A stretch of 20,427 nucleotides of DNA, from the NCBI GenBank assembly GCA_004335835.1, contig RWJK01000860.1, positions 3,800 through 24,226 of the forward strand. The letters run 5' to 3'. Positions 1 through 10,815 of the stretch are shown here, piece after piece. Position 1 is the stretch's first letter. Each line of letters opens with the position of its first letter. Under the pieces are notes generated by a model. The model did not search any database and was not told where the DNA came from. It worked only from the letters and a program-made list of their open reading frames with translations. The DNA comes from Scenedesmus sp. ARA3 (lineage: Eukaryota; Chlorophyta; Chlorophyceae; Sphaeropleales; Scenedesmaceae). The translations under genes and the position numbers were made by a program.

Positions 1-272
1 GGGGGGGGATGCAAGACTAGCGGCATGGGAGGCTGTGCACTAAAGCGGTAGTGCCAGTAGAAGCCTTGGCTGCAACGTGTCTGCACGTTGTTGTTGTTGT
101 TAAGGCGCATTGCCAGGTTGCATTAATGCATTATTGCATGAGGAGCTACGGAGCGGCGTGTTTGCAGCTGCTGTGCATGCCACGATGCACTTCTGGTGCT
201 TTGTTGCTGCTGCCTCTCACATGCTGCCTGACATGCTGCCCTGCTGCCTGCGCTGCTGCGCTGGCCCCTCAG
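1..272 (+). other. Probable intron upstream of the first supported exon
   Basis: No family-like coding sequence is visible here. The stretch is rich in CTG and pyrimidines from about 200 to 270 and ends in a good acceptor (CCCCTCAG at 265-272) directly before a coiled-coil exon, so most of it is probably the intron that precedes that exon. The open frame that crosses it is Cys/Leu-rich and reads like translated CTG-rich intron. Confidence 0.5.
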
Positions 273-476
273 TACCTGCAGCTGCAGCAGAAGTACCGCG
301 CAGCAGAGCGGCAGCTCAAGGCGCTGGCAGCAGGGCAGCAGCAACAGCAGCAGCCGGCTAGCGACAGCAGCGAGGGCGGCAGCCCGCCAGCCAGGCCTGA
401 CGTGGCTGCTGCACAGGACGCCTCGCCACACCAGCAGCAGCAGCAGCAGCGCGCGGCAACCGGCAAGCGCGCTGGG

Positions 477-508
<32 letters not shown>

Positions 509-1885
509 CAGCGCTGGGGGCGGCGCCAGCTGGCCTGCGCTGTGTGCTGAGCTGGAGGGGGAGGCTGAGGGGCTCAAGGCACAGCTGGCTGAGGCGCGGC
601 GAGCAGCAGACAGCGCCGAGCAGCAGGTGCGTGTGTGGTTGTGGGCAGGGGAGGGGGCACGCCCTGGTGTGTGCTGCATGAAGATGTGTATGTATGTATG
701 TATGTATGTGTACGTGTATATGTGCTGGTTGAGGTATTTTGTCTCAGGGAATGCAGGGCATGGTGCAGTGCTGGCATGCAAAGCACGTACTGGGCAGTCA
801 CAGCAGGTCAACAGCATCTGCGCAAGCTGACCCACATGCGCCACAATTCACACCCGCCTGCACTGCCTTCTGCCCACTGCCACCCCCCACCCATCCACCA
901 GGTGGCTCAACTCACAGCGCAGCTGCAGCAGCAGCAGCAGCAGCAGCAGCAGCCGGGCCACCTTGAGGGGCTGCTGCTGCCGCCCGGGCAGCTGCCCCCC
1001 GCGCCCTACCTGCTGTCGCTGGCTGAGGAGGCAGCAGCACGCGAGGCGGGCCGCTGGCAGCCGCAGCTGGCAGCACTGCAGGAGGTGCGGGGTGCAGCAG
1101 GGCGCACTACTCCAGCATTGCTTCAGCTGCAGGAGCAGCAATGCTGAAGTTCTGACTAGCTTGCTGCATGCATGCTTTGTAGCCGGCCGTAGCTAGCCGC
1201 ACTACAGGAGGTGCGCGGCACGGCTTGCTTGCTTGCAGCATGCATGCTGTGTGGCGAGCGGCACTGGTGAACCGCAGGTTGGGCTGATGCAGGCAGCAAC
1301 ATGTGTGCTGCCGCTTTACCTCAATAGTGCACTTGCAGCTTGACTGCTTGGCTGATACTGTCTCACAACATCTGCTGTCTCGTGCCGCCTTCTTCTTCCT
1401 CCCTCTTGCCCTGTCTGCCGCAGATGCTGGCGGCCTCTCAGGCTGAGACGGCTGCGCTGTCACAGGAGCTGGCCCTGGCACGCGCTGGCAGCAGCAGCAG
1501 CAGCAGCCCCAGCCTGGCAGCGTTCCAGGCACTGGAGGCAAAGATTGCGGGGCTGGAGGCGGCAGCAGCAGCGCAGCGGCAGCAGCAGCAGGCGCAGCAG
1601 CAGCAAAAGCAGCAGCAGCAGCTGGCGGCACTGCTGGCGGGGCTTAACTCAGCAGGGGCTGGCAGCACTGCTGCTGCTGCTGGCCTGGCCCCACTGCTGG
1701 CTGGGCTGCCTGGTGGTGAACTAGTTGCAGCGCTGAGTCAGCAGTATGAGGCTGCACTGGCGGCCAAGGCTGCTGAGCTGGAAGGGTTTAGGGGTCAGCT
1801 GGATGGGCTGCTGGGGGCGGCACGGCAGCTGCAGCAGCAGCGGGCGGCGGGGGACGCAGGCGGCACAGCAGTGCAGCAGCACTAG
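273..1885 (+). CDS. Gln/Ala-rich coiled-coil protein, C-terminal part (5' end outside window)
   Basis: I do not recognise the family. Three exons join in phase 0: 273-626, 902-1084 and 1424-1885, with stop TAG at 1883-1885. The donors are CAG|GTGCGT (627) and GAG|GTGCGG (1085). The acceptors are CCTCAG, CCACCAG and GCCGCAG. The joined 332 residues are dominated by Leu, Ala, Gln and Glu with heptad-like spacing (for example YLQLQQKYRAAERQLKAL at the start and ETAALSQELALARA in the last exon), so long coiled coils are likely. Homopolymers interrupt them: nine Ala coded by GCT at 480-506, nine Gln coded by CAG at 926-952, and Gln-rich stretches in the last exon. I see no catalytic motif, membrane segment or GRIP-like ending. 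A scaffold, tether or cytoskeletal role would suit a coiled coil but is only inference. Exon structure is fairly secure; function is unknown. Confidence 0.72.
685..710 (+). repeat. (TGTA)n microsatellite in an intron
   Basis: A run of about five to six TGTA/GTAT units lies in the first intron (627-901) of the coiled-coil gene. It is a simple tetranucleotide repeat and likely polymorphic; no function is evident. Confidence 0.85.
926..952 (+). repeat. (CAG)9 coding for polyglutamine
   Basis: Nine pure CAG codons lie in the middle exon of the coiled-coil gene, giving nine consecutive Gln after the sequence AQL. The purity at DNA level means the tract is likely to vary in length. Confidence 0.9.
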
Positions 1886-3003
1886 GCAGGCGCATGAGCT
1901 GCAGACGCCTGCACAGCTCATGTGCTGCTGAGTTTGCTGCTCTTGCTTGATGCTTGATGCTTGTCGCTGCTGCTTTTGCTTGATGCTTGATGCTTGCTGC
2001 TGCTGTTGCGCTATGTGCATGCTTCCCGGCGCTATGATGGATAGGCCGGAAGTCTGTGCATCTGTTACATTTGACTGCTGCACAGCAGACGTGCAGCCAA
2101 CTGGTGAACTCATTTCGTATGCATGGATTGATCTCTCGTACAGCTTCTGCGCTTGTACTGCTGCAACACTCACGTCATTAGTATCAAGGAGGCCACACTC
2201 CTCTATCCAAACGCTGGCATGTCCAGCGGCTGTCAATTCGACATGGTCTTGTCCCATGGTCTTGTTTGCTGTATTCTTTGTTTACTGCTGTCAGTGTTCT
2301 ACGCTGATGAATGGTCCAGCAATCCTGATTTCAGGCACAGCCGCTATGATGCTGCACCTTGCCTTCACATTGCTGTAGGCACATCTGGCTTGCACTTTTT
2401 GCAGATGTTTTTGTTTGTAGCAACTACTGTCAACCTGTCATAGCCTGGCTGCAAGGCCAGGCAGGACTTGCTGGCATGCTGTACAAGGCCTGTAGTGCCA
2501 TGAGCAGTGGTGATGGTCAGATGTGCAGCAACAGCTGCAGGCAGGTGCACAAGGCGATCACATGGTCAACACAACTCCCTGGTTGGTCGAATGCTGTTCC
2601 ATGTGCCGTAAAGGTCCTGTGCTCAGCACCGACAGTGTCGAATGGCAGGCTGCCAATGCCCGCATGTGATCCCCACGGCGTCCATGTGCAGTTACTTGGC
2701 CGGTCAATCAAGCACACCAGTGCATCTGTTTCAACTCGTCATTTCAATATCACCGTACCAGCACGTCGTCAACAGGCTAAGGCAGTTACGGCCCAACCAA
2801 CCCTTCGTACGTGGTTTCGTCGTGAATGCACCTGCGTGCTCTAAGACAAACAAAAAACAAGCACGAGTGCATTGTCTAAATGCCTTGTTGTCGATCATTC
2901 AAATCCCTGCAGTAGAAGGCTGTGAACACACAACAGTAGCAGTAGCCTGTCAGCACAAGACAGCACGTCCTCAACTCCTCCCCAACAGCACGCTTCCACA
3001 GCC
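1886..3003. other. Intergenic: 3' UTR of the coiled-coil gene and promoter region of the CNNM gene
   Basis: I see no supportable gene here. The open frames of up to about 160 codons have no family motifs and Cys/Ser/His-rich composition typical of chance frames. Base composition is more even than in the genes, and CAG/CTG runs fade out after about 2010. A 21-nt direct repeat is present at 1943-1996. I found no TGTAA poly(A) signal on the + strand and no clear TATA box before the ATG at 3004. Confidence 0.6.
1943..1996 (+). repeat. 21-nt direct repeat, two copies, 3' of the coiled-coil gene
   Basis: The sequence TTGCTTGATGCTTGATGCTT plus a final G occurs at 1943-1963 and again, identical, at 1976-1996. 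Each copy has an internal TGCTTGA sub-repeat. It starts 58 nt after the stop codon, so it probably lies in the 3' UTR. Confidence 0.85.
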
Positions 3004-6000
3004 ATGCGACACACCAAGATGTTAGCGGTCCAGACTGGCGGCAGGCTGCTGCTGCAGGCTGCCAGCAGCAACGGTCTGCTGCCTGAGGGCGGGGAGCTCA
3101 GCCAGCAGCAGCGGCTGCTGTTTGGCGGCATCAGCGTGGGCCTGACTGTGCTGGCTGGCCTCATGAGCGGCCTCACGCTGGGCCTGATGAGCCTGGACGC
3201 AGGTGGGGGGGCAGGGGAGGGGGGACGGGTGCAGTGCAGTTGAGTGAGGGGTGACTGCGTGCACTGTCTGTTCACAGCATGTGTACTGTGTGCATGCATT
3301 TGCAGCTGCAGCATGCATCTTGCGTACTAAAGGCAGATTATGTGAGCAAACGTAAAGGCATGAGCTGGTAGTTCTAACTGCGAATGGCAGTTGGCTGCAC
3401 AGAATATTCTGTACTGCAGCATGAGCATATCCTGCTGCTGCTGCTGCTGCTGCTGCCTGCTGCTGCTGCTGCAGTGGAGCTGGAGGTGCTGAAGCGCAGC
3501 GGCAGCAGCAGGGAGAAGCAGTACGCGGCAGCCATAGCGCCCCTCATACAGAACACACACTTCCTGCTGGTGAGCGGCAGGCGTGGTGTATGCGCTGCAT
3601 GGCGCGCAGTACGGTTGCTTAGCATGGTTGAAACATAAAGCAGTGCAGCACAGCAAGTGTGTCTGGTGCAGTTGGTGCAGCCGCAGCAGCAAGCATTGCA
3701 AGCGCACAACACCGCACAACAGCATGCATGCCCGGCGCTGCCTCAAACGGCCGTAGCACCTACCAGCAGCAGAGCCGCCTGCGGATCACAGCTGCCACCA
3801 TGCTGCCTTCCCTGCTGCTGGCGCGTGGCGTGCAGGTGACGCTGCTGCTGTGCAACGCGTGTGCCATGGAGGCGCTGCCGCTGTTCCTTGACACGCTCAC
3901 CGACCCAGCCACAGCCATCCTGGTGTCGGTCACTGCGGTGCTGGTGTTCGGGGAGGTGCTGCCACAGGCGGTGTGCAGCAGGTGGGAGGGCACGCCGCAG
4001 ACACAGCGGCTCCGCTGCTGGTGTGAACAGCAGCTGATTGCGGTCCAACCAGCAGCACAGCTGCCAAGTGTGCGCAGCAAGTGCGGCGAGGCAGCAAGGC
4101 TAGACGCTGCAGCGGTCACACTGCTGCGCCAGTCAGGCGGCAGCAGCTGGCAGTGATGCTTGGGGCAGGCTGTTGTTGCGATTATACAGCAGCAGGCCCG
4201 GCATCCAGCAGCGCACAACAGCTACCCAGGCGCTGGAGGCAGACATGCAGCAGGCATGCTAGCTGCAGGCAGCACAGCAGCAGGCCCTCCTGCACACGTT
4301 GCCTGTGCTGCACACATGCTACACCACTCTCCACACACAGCGCTCTATGCCGCACTCACCCACCCCTCTCCCAGGTACGGGCTAGCCATCGGCTACTACT
4401 GCTCCTGGCTGGTGCGTGCCCTCATGGCTGCCACCAGCCCCATCAGCTGGCCCCTGGGCAGGCTGCTGGACTGGATGCTGGGGGCACAGCACACCGCACT
4501 GTACAGGTGAGGGGGTGGTGATGGGCTGGCACGTGTATTTGGCAGCATTGGTGCAGCAGCGGCAGCTGGTCTGGCGCTGGTGCTGCAGATGGACATGCAT
4601 CACACTCTTATGCAACGGCGATGCCAACAACACCTGCTGGACGCTGCTGTGCTGTTCATGGGTTTCAACAATGACACTGCACTTCTGTGCGCTGAGGATT
4701 CTTGTTGCTGCTGCCGCTGCTGCCGCTGCCGCCAGGCGTGGCCAGCTCAAGGCGCTGGTTGACATCCACGCCGCTGACGAGGGCCTGGGGGGCCCCCTGC
4801 TGGCTGATGAGATCAAGGTCATGGTGGGGGCGCTGGACCTCACACACAAGACGGCAGCCACGTGAGTTCAGGCACCATGCTGATGCTGTACCTGTGACAA
4901 AGCAACTGTGCCAGGGGCTGCTGCTGGTTGCCGTCAGCAGAGAGTTTGCATGTTGCGTGTAAGCATCAGCTGTGCAAGTTTCCTACGCCTTGCTGTGCCT
5001 GATGGCCCCAAGCACTGGAGGTCATGGTGGGGGCCCTGGACCCGACACACAAGACGGCAGCCACATGAGCTGAATAGTTTTCCTTGGCTCGCCATGGCCT
5101 GTCAGTGTGTGTGCGTGATGCGTGGCGTGCATCAGGTGCAGCTGCACTCCTGCACTGGCCGGCGCGCTGGGCCTGACACGTAAGACGGCAGCCACGTGAG
5201 CGGCCGGCTGACTGGTTGCTGGCAGGGCGTTGCTTGAGTGGCCTGCTTGCTGAGGCAGCAAGTAAATTGCTTTATTTCACATATTATATCACATATATAC
5301 ACCTGTGTATCAGAAAATTTCCAGGCAGCTGTTGGATGCTGAAGACAGGACCGCAAATGCTGCCCCTGCTGCCCCCGCTGCCCCGCTGCAGCTCCATGAC
5401 GCCGCTGGCCAAGGTGCTGATGCTGCCTGCTGAGGCGCGGTACGACGCGGCGCTGCTGGCGCAGGTGCTGGACAGCGGGCACAGCAGGTGGGGACGTTTG
5501 GTGACGTGCTGCGCACCAGTGCTTGCAGGCGACGGTGTTGTTTGCCGGCAGTGGGGGCGGCTGCGTGGCTGGTGGTGCATGCAGGGCGCTGGCATGCTGC
5601 AACCAGCCTCACGGACACATGGAGACGCATACTGCATCTGGCTTCTATTCTGGCAGCGGTCGAATGTGCTGGTCCTGTTGCTATAAAAAGCATGGTTGTT
5701 TTCCTGCATGCAAACGCATCCGTTGCTGCCTGCATGCTGCTGCCTGCCCTGCAGGCTGCCAGTCTTCACTGGTGGTGACAGGCGGTCCATTGTGGGGCTG
5801 GTGCTGGTGAAGGACCTGCTGAGGCACAGCCCTGATGGCAGCGTGGCCCTGGGGCAGCTGCAGATGCGGCCACTGCCACGGTGGGGGGGGGGGATGGAGG
5901 AGGGGGTGCTGCTGTGGTGGTGTGCCGGTGCGAGCTAAAGCACGCCCATTTGCTGCAAGGCTGGGGCGTGGAGGTACAGCTGTGGCTGCGCTAGCAGGAA

Positions 6001-7154
6001 TCGGGGTGTCAAGGAGCAGCAGCAGTTTGCTGCTGTAGTTGCGCCCGTCACTGTCTGTGATGCATGCTTCCGTGAGCTTTGTGTGCGTGCTGCGTGGCAG
6101 CAACCGCCTGCACTGCCTGGAACTCTGCCCACACCTGAAGAAGTCTGCCCACACCTCCCGTGCTGCTGCGCACCTCCCCCCCCCTCCCCCCCGTCCCTGC
6201 AGGGTGCCTGCTGACACGCCCATGTACGACATGTTCAAGCTCTTCCAGACGGGCCGCAGCCACATGGTGCTGCTCACGCAACCACCGGCAGCACCAGCAG
6301 CAGCAGATGGTCAACACCCAGCAGCAGCAGCGGGGGGTGCGCCCTTCAGCCCCCGGCCTGCGCTGCTTGGGTGTGGTGACGCGAGTGGGGTGCCGCTGGG
6401 CATCATCACCATTGAGGACGTGATCGAGGAGCTCATGCAGACGGAGATAGGTGCGCGCGCATATCGTCGTTGTCATGTCATGTTAGCAATCAAGCCATTG
6501 CAACGTCGCCTTCAGTTACATCGCTGTCAGTTGTTACAAATCTCTGTTGGGTGCATGCTGTGCCGTTGCTGTTCCTGCACTCAATGCAAGCCGTGTGACG
6601 CCTGCCAGGGGTGGGTGCGTGCCAGAGCTGCTGTTGAGGCATGCCTTGGGTTCTTGCCGTTGCCATCCGCGTGTTGCTGCTGCGCTTTCTACCTTGAAAC
6701 TACCACTTCTCTCCATCTGGTTGCAGTCGATGAGACGGACCTGTTTGTGGACAACGAGCAGAGCATCAGCGTCAACGCCAGCAGCATGATGCAGGGCCTG
6801 CCCGCTCAGCTGCGCTCCGCACTGGCGCAGCAGCACCACCACACCCACAATCAGCAGCACCAGCAGCACTCAGCATCGCTCGCAGGCGCAGCAGATGCCG
6901 GTGCGCCGGTGTCTGCTGCTGCTGCCGCTGCTGCTGTGAGCACGATGCGCAAGCTGGTGAGGAAGGTCAGCAGCAGGTCACGCGAGCACGGCAGCAGCGG
7001 CGGCGGCGCTGCCAGCACACCCAGTGCAGCGCTGGCGCCTGGGGGCGACTTTGGCGGTGCTGCTGCTGCTGCTCGTGTCAGTGATAGCAGCGTGCAGGCG
7101 TCCAGCCACGACAACGACCACACTCAGCCACTGCTGAGCCATGACAGGTCGTGA
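3004..7154 (+). CDS. CNNM/DUF21-CBS membrane protein (putative Mg2+ exporter), 531 aa
   Basis: Nine exons fit: 3004-3202, 3475-3569, 3836-3981, 4375-4506, 4736-4861, 5392-5487, 5755-5880, 6203-6450 and 6727-7154. All phases agree, and the joined 1596 nt end in TGA. The DUF21 (CNNM) domain spans about residues 38-181 and has four membrane segments. Its signatures are visible: [14 protein letters not shown] at the end of segment 1, [10 protein letters not shown] after it, [17 protein letters not shown], and GEVLPQA at 137-143. A linker with [10 protein letters not shown] follows. The CBS pair covers about 233-390, with HSRLPVF at 263-269 and [16 protein letters not shown] at 374-389. The tail, 391-531, is low-complexity (His, Gln, Ala, Ser). 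Relatives include plant DUF21/CBS proteins, yeast Mam3 and animal CNNMs, which move or regulate Mg2+ across membranes; the vacuole or plasma membrane is likely by homology. The ATG at 3004 has a good context and gives the N-terminus leading into segment 1. Confidence 0.93.
3432..3474 (+). repeat. CTG-repeat acceptor region of CNNM intron 1
   Basis: Eight CTG units followed by C and further CTGs run directly into the acceptor CTGCAG that precedes exon 2. The repeat takes the place of a normal polypyrimidine tract. Confidence 0.85.
4816..5195 (+). repeat. Three diverged copies of the end of CNNM exon 5
   Basis: The last 46 nt of exon 5 (4816-4861, coding for [15 protein letters not shown]) recur in the following intron. 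The copy at 5019-5064 matches 43 of 46 positions by eye. A shorter copy at 5164-5195 matches about 28 of 32. The true exon end is followed by GTGAGT. The second copy has ATGAGC, so its donor is lost; the third has GTGAGC, so the donor is kept. Neither copy is needed for a correct protein, because splicing from 4861 to 5392 gives the expected family sequence. They look like exon-edge duplications left in the intron. Confidence 0.88.
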
Positions 7155-7873
7155 CCTGCAAGATGTTGGTGTTGTTTGCAGTGCTTGATGTCGCAGTGCA
7201 GCAGGATGTGCCGCCGCAATGACCCATCCCGCAAGCCCTTGTGCCGTGGCGCATGGCGTGGATGGCGAGCAGACATTTTTGCAGGCGCAGACAAGTGCCA
7301 ATTTCTTCCAGGCATCGGTATACGCCTGTTGCTAGGCGGCATGCTGCGTGCCTCACTCCTTTGCATGCGCATGCATGCAGCTGTAGCTGCTGTCCACCTG
7401 GGCTGGCTCTTGGCGTTGCTTTCCACTGCACCGAAATCAAACATCCAAAGCTAGGACTACTGGTAGTAGTGTGACAGTGTGTGACAATGCGTGCACTGGG
7501 CAGTCTGAACAAGAATTAAGCTTCAGAACTCAAAGCCCTGGGCATGCTGTTTTTGCTTGGCATTAGCCTAGAGAGAGGAGTAGTTACATGCAGGTCCTGG
7601 CACCATCTTGGATGGTATGAGCTATTAGGTGTGAACGCATGGTCTGAGACCAGAAATTGGCATTGGGCTAGCAATGCTGTGATTCATCGCTGGTCTAGTG
7701 CACAGCATGTTGCAAGGTTCGATTGCTATGAACTGGCTGTTGTTGCACATATCTTCCAGTAATGATGTATCTAGAGGCATCAGCGTTTCCTGCTTCTGCT
7801 GCTGTTGTGCCAGGCATGCTGTTGGTGCAAGCATTCATGTCGACAGCACAGCCTGAGGTCATCTCCTGCCCCA
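7155..7873. other. Convergent intergenic region between the CNNM and LanC-like genes
   Basis: This 719-nt stretch lies between two stop codons facing each other, so it should hold both 3' UTRs. I see no gene in it. The - strand carries one TGTAA (listed separately), but I found no + strand TGTAA for the CNNM gene. GCATGC-type palindromes cluster near 7360-7380. Confidence 0.65.
7584..7588 (-). terminator. Candidate poly(A) signal TGTAA for the LanC-like gene
   Basis: TTACA on the + strand reads TGTAA on the - strand, 286 nt beyond the LanC-like stop codon. TGTAA is the usual poly(A) signal of chlorophyte green algae. The 3' UTR length is plausible, but a five-base motif can occur by chance. 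Confidence 0.45.
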
Positions 7874-10777
7874 TCACGGCAGCTCTGCGCCTGGCCAGCT
7901 GCTGTGCTCGTGGTCCACGACATCCAGCCAGAAGTTGACAGCACCCGCCAGGCCCTGCGGCGTTAGCAGCAGTGACCTCATATGCCTAGCAGGTGTGTTG
8001 TAGTGCAGTTCTGTGCTTGCAGGACGTGCAACGCTGGCAGCATGCGCTGGCAGCAATCATGCATGGCTGCCGCACAAACCATAGATGCCAGGTGACCATG
8101 CTCCGCGGTCAGCACGTGATTGACTGCCGTACCACGACCCGCAAAATGCAAATACTCCGTTTACAACCCCCAAGCGCCGCCCTGCCCCGCACCTCGTACA
8201 GGCTGGCGGGCCTGTCAGGCACTTCAGCCAGCTGCTCCCAGTGCCGCGCCGCGTGCAGCGCAAACGCCTGCGCGGCGCTCAGCCAGCGCGCCTCCCCAGT
8301 GGCCCTTGCCAGCGCCAGCAGCGCGTAGCCGTTGCCGCAGATGCCGTGGCACAGCCCCACGCCCTGCACATGGTTAGGTGCAGTTGGCAGCAGCAGCCAC
8401 AGGGACGTACACACGAATATGTGAGTGGCGCAACTCCTGCAAGCAGCTCTGCTGTAGATTGACATCATTGATGTAAAAATGCCAAAAGCTACTCGGTTAG
8501 CGTGCGCAGGGGCTGCTCACCATGTGCCGGTTGCTGTGCAAGGCTGTCAACTGCATCAGGTTCAGCTTCAGGCCTGAACGCACCTGTACGCTGCAACCCT
8601 GCACCCAACTGGCCAGCAGCCATGTGCCCCGGCCCACCTTTTTGAGCAGCCCCCGCCTCCAGATGTCCTCGCCTGCTGCTGCCGCTGCTGCGCTGTACCT
8701 GCCTCCAGGGTCGCCCAGCACGTCAGCCGCCTTGAGCATGGCCGGCACGTAGCCCGCTGCACCGTGGCACCATGCCACACGCCTGTAGCAGCAGCCAGAC
8801 ATACACGCAAGCCGGACACTTCAACGCCGTGCGCAGCACCAGCTGGCGCCAGAAGAGTGCACAGCAACATACGCCCTGCAGGGGCATGCAGCGCATACCC
8901 AGCAGCAGCAGCAGCAGCACAACAGGCGAAGGACAACCAACCAGCCAGCCTGATGCAGCACGCCCCACCCATTGCGACGCGCACTCACACGTCCTGTGTG
9001 TCGCCCAGCTTTGTGGGCAGGTTGCCGCTTGGCAGCGCAGCAGCAGCCAGTGCATCAACAGCTTGCCGCAGCGCCGCGCTGTACATGCCTGCTGCCCCCG
9101 CCTGCCTGTCCAGCTGCTGCACCTGGGGCATGCAGTGCAGCAGCACGTACACGATGCCGCACAGCCCTGCACACACGCCCCCAGCACACACATGCACAGC
9201 AGGGTCAAGGCAGCAGAGCAGAGCGCTGCATGCGATGTCATGCAGTACACGTAACAAAGCCACCTGCAACAACAGCAACAACAGCAGGCTCAAGCCCCTG
9301 TACAGCTTGTAGTGTGTAGGCATGCTGCGCACACGCGCCACCCAAGGGGCCCCCCAGGCATTTGCTATGCATGCAGGCTCCTCACCGTGTGCCGCCCCCA
9401 GGTAGCGCTTGCCGTGCCAGCTGTACATTAGGCCCCACCCGCCGCTGCTGCTGCCTGGCGCTGCGTACTGTTGCACTGCCGTGCCCTGCTCCTGCTGCAG
9501 CCGTGCCGCCCCTTGCATGCCCTCATCAAGCAGTGATCGCACCACCTCCTGCAGCACACCCGCGCAGCACAACCAGCAGCTGTCGACTAAGCTTGGGCAA
9601 GGCCCATGAGGCATGGCGAACGCGTGTGGCAAAGCAAATGATATCCTCCAGCCCTGCACCAGAGAAATTGCTGCCCAGTTACACCACATCCTCCTCTGTC
9701 AGCTCTGTTGTGGCCAGCGCTGCTGTGCTGCTGCTGTGCTGCTGCTGCTGCTGCTGCTGCTGTGCTGCTGCTGCTGCGCCTCACCAGCATCAGGCTGCTG
9801 CTGACAGCGCCCGCCCCCAGCTGCCCCCGCAGCCAGGCCAGGCTGTACAGGTAGCCGGCACGCCCGTACAGCAGCTCACACTCGCCCTCAGGCAGCACGC
9901 CGCACACACGCGACTGCCACAGCGCCTCAACCTCCTGCCAGCAGTTGTAAAACAGCAGCAGCAGCAGCAGCAGCAGCAGGCGTGTGAGGCGCCGGGTAGC
10001 AAGTGCATTGCATGACGTTCATAAGCCGCACACAACACTTCACAGCACCACACCTCAACAGCTGTAGGGCAGCAAATCACATGCAGGCGGTGACGCAGGT
10101 CACAGCATGTTGGTTTGGCAGCCGCCGCGCACCCGTATCTTTGCGTCCTTGGTGTCATGCTCGCCCTGCATGTGTGCCAGCAGCGCCTGCGCAGCCAGCA
10201 GGCCACTGGCGCCCTCCAGGAAGGTCACCTGCGGCAGCAGCAGCAGAAGCACACGTTGCACCCGGCGCAGAGCAGAAGAGCAGGTGTCCATCCATACAGA
10301 CGCATCCCTGACATTCAACTGTTGGCACGGCAGGTAGCCGTGTGTCTGCAGGGCGCAGCTTTCAGCCTTGGCATGCTGCTTGGTGTGACTAACACGGCAG
10401 TACCTGTGCTGGCTGCTGCTGCGCCAGCCGTTAGCCAGCATCATATCATCATGCGCCGCCGCTGCCCTCTTTCTCACCCGCTTGCTGGCCATGAGCTTGT
10501 CTGCCTCAGCCAGCAGCCCCGCAGCGATGCCCAGGCTGTGGCCCACGCTGTGCTTGCGCAGGTAGGCGCCGTGCGCGTAGCTGGCAGCAGGCGGCAGCAG
10601 GGCAGCGGTAATGTTAAAAGAGCGCAGCAGCAGCAGCAGCAGCAGCAAGCCTGGGCAGGTAGCGCAGGTGGTGGTGTGCCTGACATGCAACACCAGCGAT
10701 AGGGTGCAGTTGCAGCGCCTGTGCTGCAACTGCACAAGATACACACGCACGGGCATGCTGCCAGTACTTTGCGGCTT

Positions 10778-10815
<38 letters not shown>

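Noticed and set aside
269..844. Long open frames on the - strand opposite the coiled-coil exon, and similar antisense frames elsewhere
   Set aside because: CAG/CTG-rich DNA is stop-poor on both strands, giving Cys-, Leu- or Ala-rich shadow frames opposite the real exons.
1947..2844. Overlapping open frames of 140-160 codons between the coiled-coil and CNNM genes
   Set aside because: They have no family motif, are Cys/His/Ser-rich, lack convincing splice structure and overlap each other in different frames; best read as chance frames in intergenic DNA.
5019..5195. Exon-end copies in CNNM intron 5 as alternative coding exons
   Set aside because: Copy 2 lacks a GT donor and meets a stop at once. 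Copy 3 is truncated with no good acceptor at its start. The protein is complete without them.
5682..5691. TATAAAAAG-like sequence inside the CNNM gene
   Set aside because: It lies in intron 6, and no alternative first exon or start codon with family sequence follows it; probably incidental.
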